Shown piece by piece: positions 63,130 to 64,000 of a stretch of DNA of 64,000 nt. Source of the DNA: Plut-88900 sp963668115 (GTDB lineage: Bacteria; Chloroflexota; Dehalococcoidia; Plut-88900); contig OY764147.1 in the NCBI GenBank assembly GCA_963668115.1, forward strand, positions 1,426,001 to 1,490,000, in the 5' to 3' direction. A model generated the notes under the pieces. The model did not search any database. It was not told the origin of the DNA and saw only the letters and a program-made list of their open reading frames with translations. The translations under genes were made by a program, and so were the position numbers. The first letter of the stretch is position 1; the number at the start of each line of letters is the position of its first letter.

Positions 63130-64000
63130 TTATCGGCTGCCTTCCGTCGCTTCTTCCGCAGCAGACGCTTCAACCTCTGCGTGCCCTGATTTCTCAGAGT
63201 GCTCCTCGTGGTCGCCGTGGTCACCATGGGCGGTGACGGCGATTGCGGCAAACATCAGGGTGAGCACCGCGAAGATTGTCGCCTGGATGAACCCCACGAA
63301 GAGTTCCAGCCCGTAGAAGGGCACCACCAAGGCCAGGGGGATGAGGAACATCATAACGAAGAGTAATATCTCGCCGGCGAACATGTTGCCGAATAGCCGG
63401 AAGGTGAAGCTTATCACTCTGGCGATTTCACTGATGCCTTCCAGGATCCCGACAAAGAAATCTATGAACCCAGTGGTGATTCCCCTCTTGAACCCGCTGA
63501 AGTTCAGGAACTTCCCGGCATACCGGAACAGGCCCAGTGACCGGATTCCCCAGAACTCCACGAAGAACATGGCAATCAAAGCTATGGCGAGGGTTGTGTT
63601 CAGGCCCGTGTTGGCATTCCTGAAAAATGGTATCAGCAATCCGACTTGCTGGCCTTCGGGGTAACGGAAGTCTTCGATGTGGCCGTCCTTAAAGTCAATG
63701 TAATCTTCGGTGTATTCCGCAGCTGTCATGCTCTGCTCATGCATGGCGAAGGGCATGACCCGAAAGGTTCCGACCTCATCCCAGATGTGGAGTTCTCTGC
63801 CTTCGAGAGCAGTGTATATTTGCTTTCCGACGTGATCGGTCGGGGCTGCGGCTCTCTCGGCGTCATCCCATTCCAGGAAGACTTCGAGCTCGTGCTCAGC
63901 TTTGTAAACCGCCTCTGTGAGCGATAGATCGGGTTCAGCTTCCTCCGCCTTATCCTCTATTACGTGATGGACCACCTCTTCAGCTGATTCTATCTTCCCG
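63130..64000 (-). CDS. atpB: ATP synthase a subunit, truncated by the window edge
   Basis: The C-terminal 290 residues of subunit a; the frame runs off the right edge, so the N-terminus and first membrane helix are missing. The half-channel segment ARVISFTFRLFGNMFAGEILL holds the essential arginine. Upstream of the NTGLNTTLAIALIAMF helix is a hydrophilic segment of about 100 residues (KAEHELEVFLEWDDAERAAAP...), an insertion relative to usual a subunits. The C-terminus is a His/Asp/Glu-rich tail (HGDHGDHEEHSEKSGHAEVE). Confidence 0.93.
   Translation of the reverse strand, partial: GKIESAEEVVHHVIEDKAEEAEPDLSLTEAVYKAEHELEVFLEWDDAERAAAPTDHVGKQIYTALEGRELHIWDEVGTFRVMPFAMHEQSMTAAEYTEDYIDFKDGHIEDFRYPEGQQVGLLIPFFRNANTGLNTTLAIALIAMFFVEFWGIRSLGLFRYAGKFLNFSGFKRGITTGFIDFFVGILEGISEIARVISFTFRLFGNMFAGEILLFVMMFLIPLALVVPFYGLELFVGFIQATIFAVLTLMFAAIAVTAHGDHGDHEEHSEKSGHAEVEASAAEEATEGSR

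Overview
The window looks like a piece of a Chloroflexota genome of the Dehalococcoidia/SAR202 kind. The grounds are the style of the translation genes (short IF2, L20, the nusA-ylxR-infB-rbfA-truB and infC-rpmI-rplT sets), GC-rich DNA with many TTG and GTG starts, lipoprotein-anchored binding proteins, and many flavin-dependent luciferase-like monooxygenases and metal-dependent hydrolases, a known hallmark of SAR202-type oligotrophs. The placement is inferred from gene content; no database was searched.

Region 1 (1-10.7 kb) is a catabolic block on the + strand: the end of a TauE/SafE exporter, a PIG-L deacetylase, three tandem phosphotriesterase-family hydrolases, a luciferase-like (LLM) oxidoreductase, a crotonase, two more LLM oxidoreductases and a transglutaminase-like protein. 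A tRNA-Leu and an Smr-domain gene lie on the - strand. Five single-base indels break the third hydrolase copy and the two LLM copies. Region 2 (10.7-18.3 kb, - strand) holds a TRAP transporter, a family 5 solute-binding lipoprotein and a membrane protein. Region 3 (18.3-25.7 kb, - strand) holds an AddAB-like helicase-nuclease pair and an overlapping conserved gene. Region 4 (25.9-43.4 kb) has an NCS2 permease with an extra cytoplasmic domain, then a long - strand run of LLM oxidoreductase, two amidohydrolases, a betaine/choline-type ABC transporter with a double-length permease, and a GMC oxidoreductase. Small redox genes follow: an FAD oxidoreductase, a VOC protein, a cytochrome c, a P460-like cytochrome and a DUF2867-type NAD-binding protein, with a tRNA-Val.

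Region 5 (44.3-64 kb) is housekeeping: nusA-ylxR-infB-rbfA-truB, a three-gene set resembling phosphatidylinositol-mannoside synthesis, prfB with its programmed frameshift, endonuclease V, infC-rpmI-rplT, the redox repressor rex, and the F-type ATP synthase operon running off the right edge. That operon has an extra small gene between atpG and atpD.

Two gene-free stretches (14.5-15.7 kb and 43.5-44.3 kb) are inverted, diverged copies of one composite repeat. Each carries a near-consensus promoter, a 10-bp palindrome over the expected transcription start and a strong Shine-Dalgarno sequence, but no gene follows. This is the most unusual structure in the window. Other notable points are a probable AUA start for infC, a terminator-like hairpin in the nusA leader, a possible cloverleaf-like structure after truB, and repeated local gene duplication.
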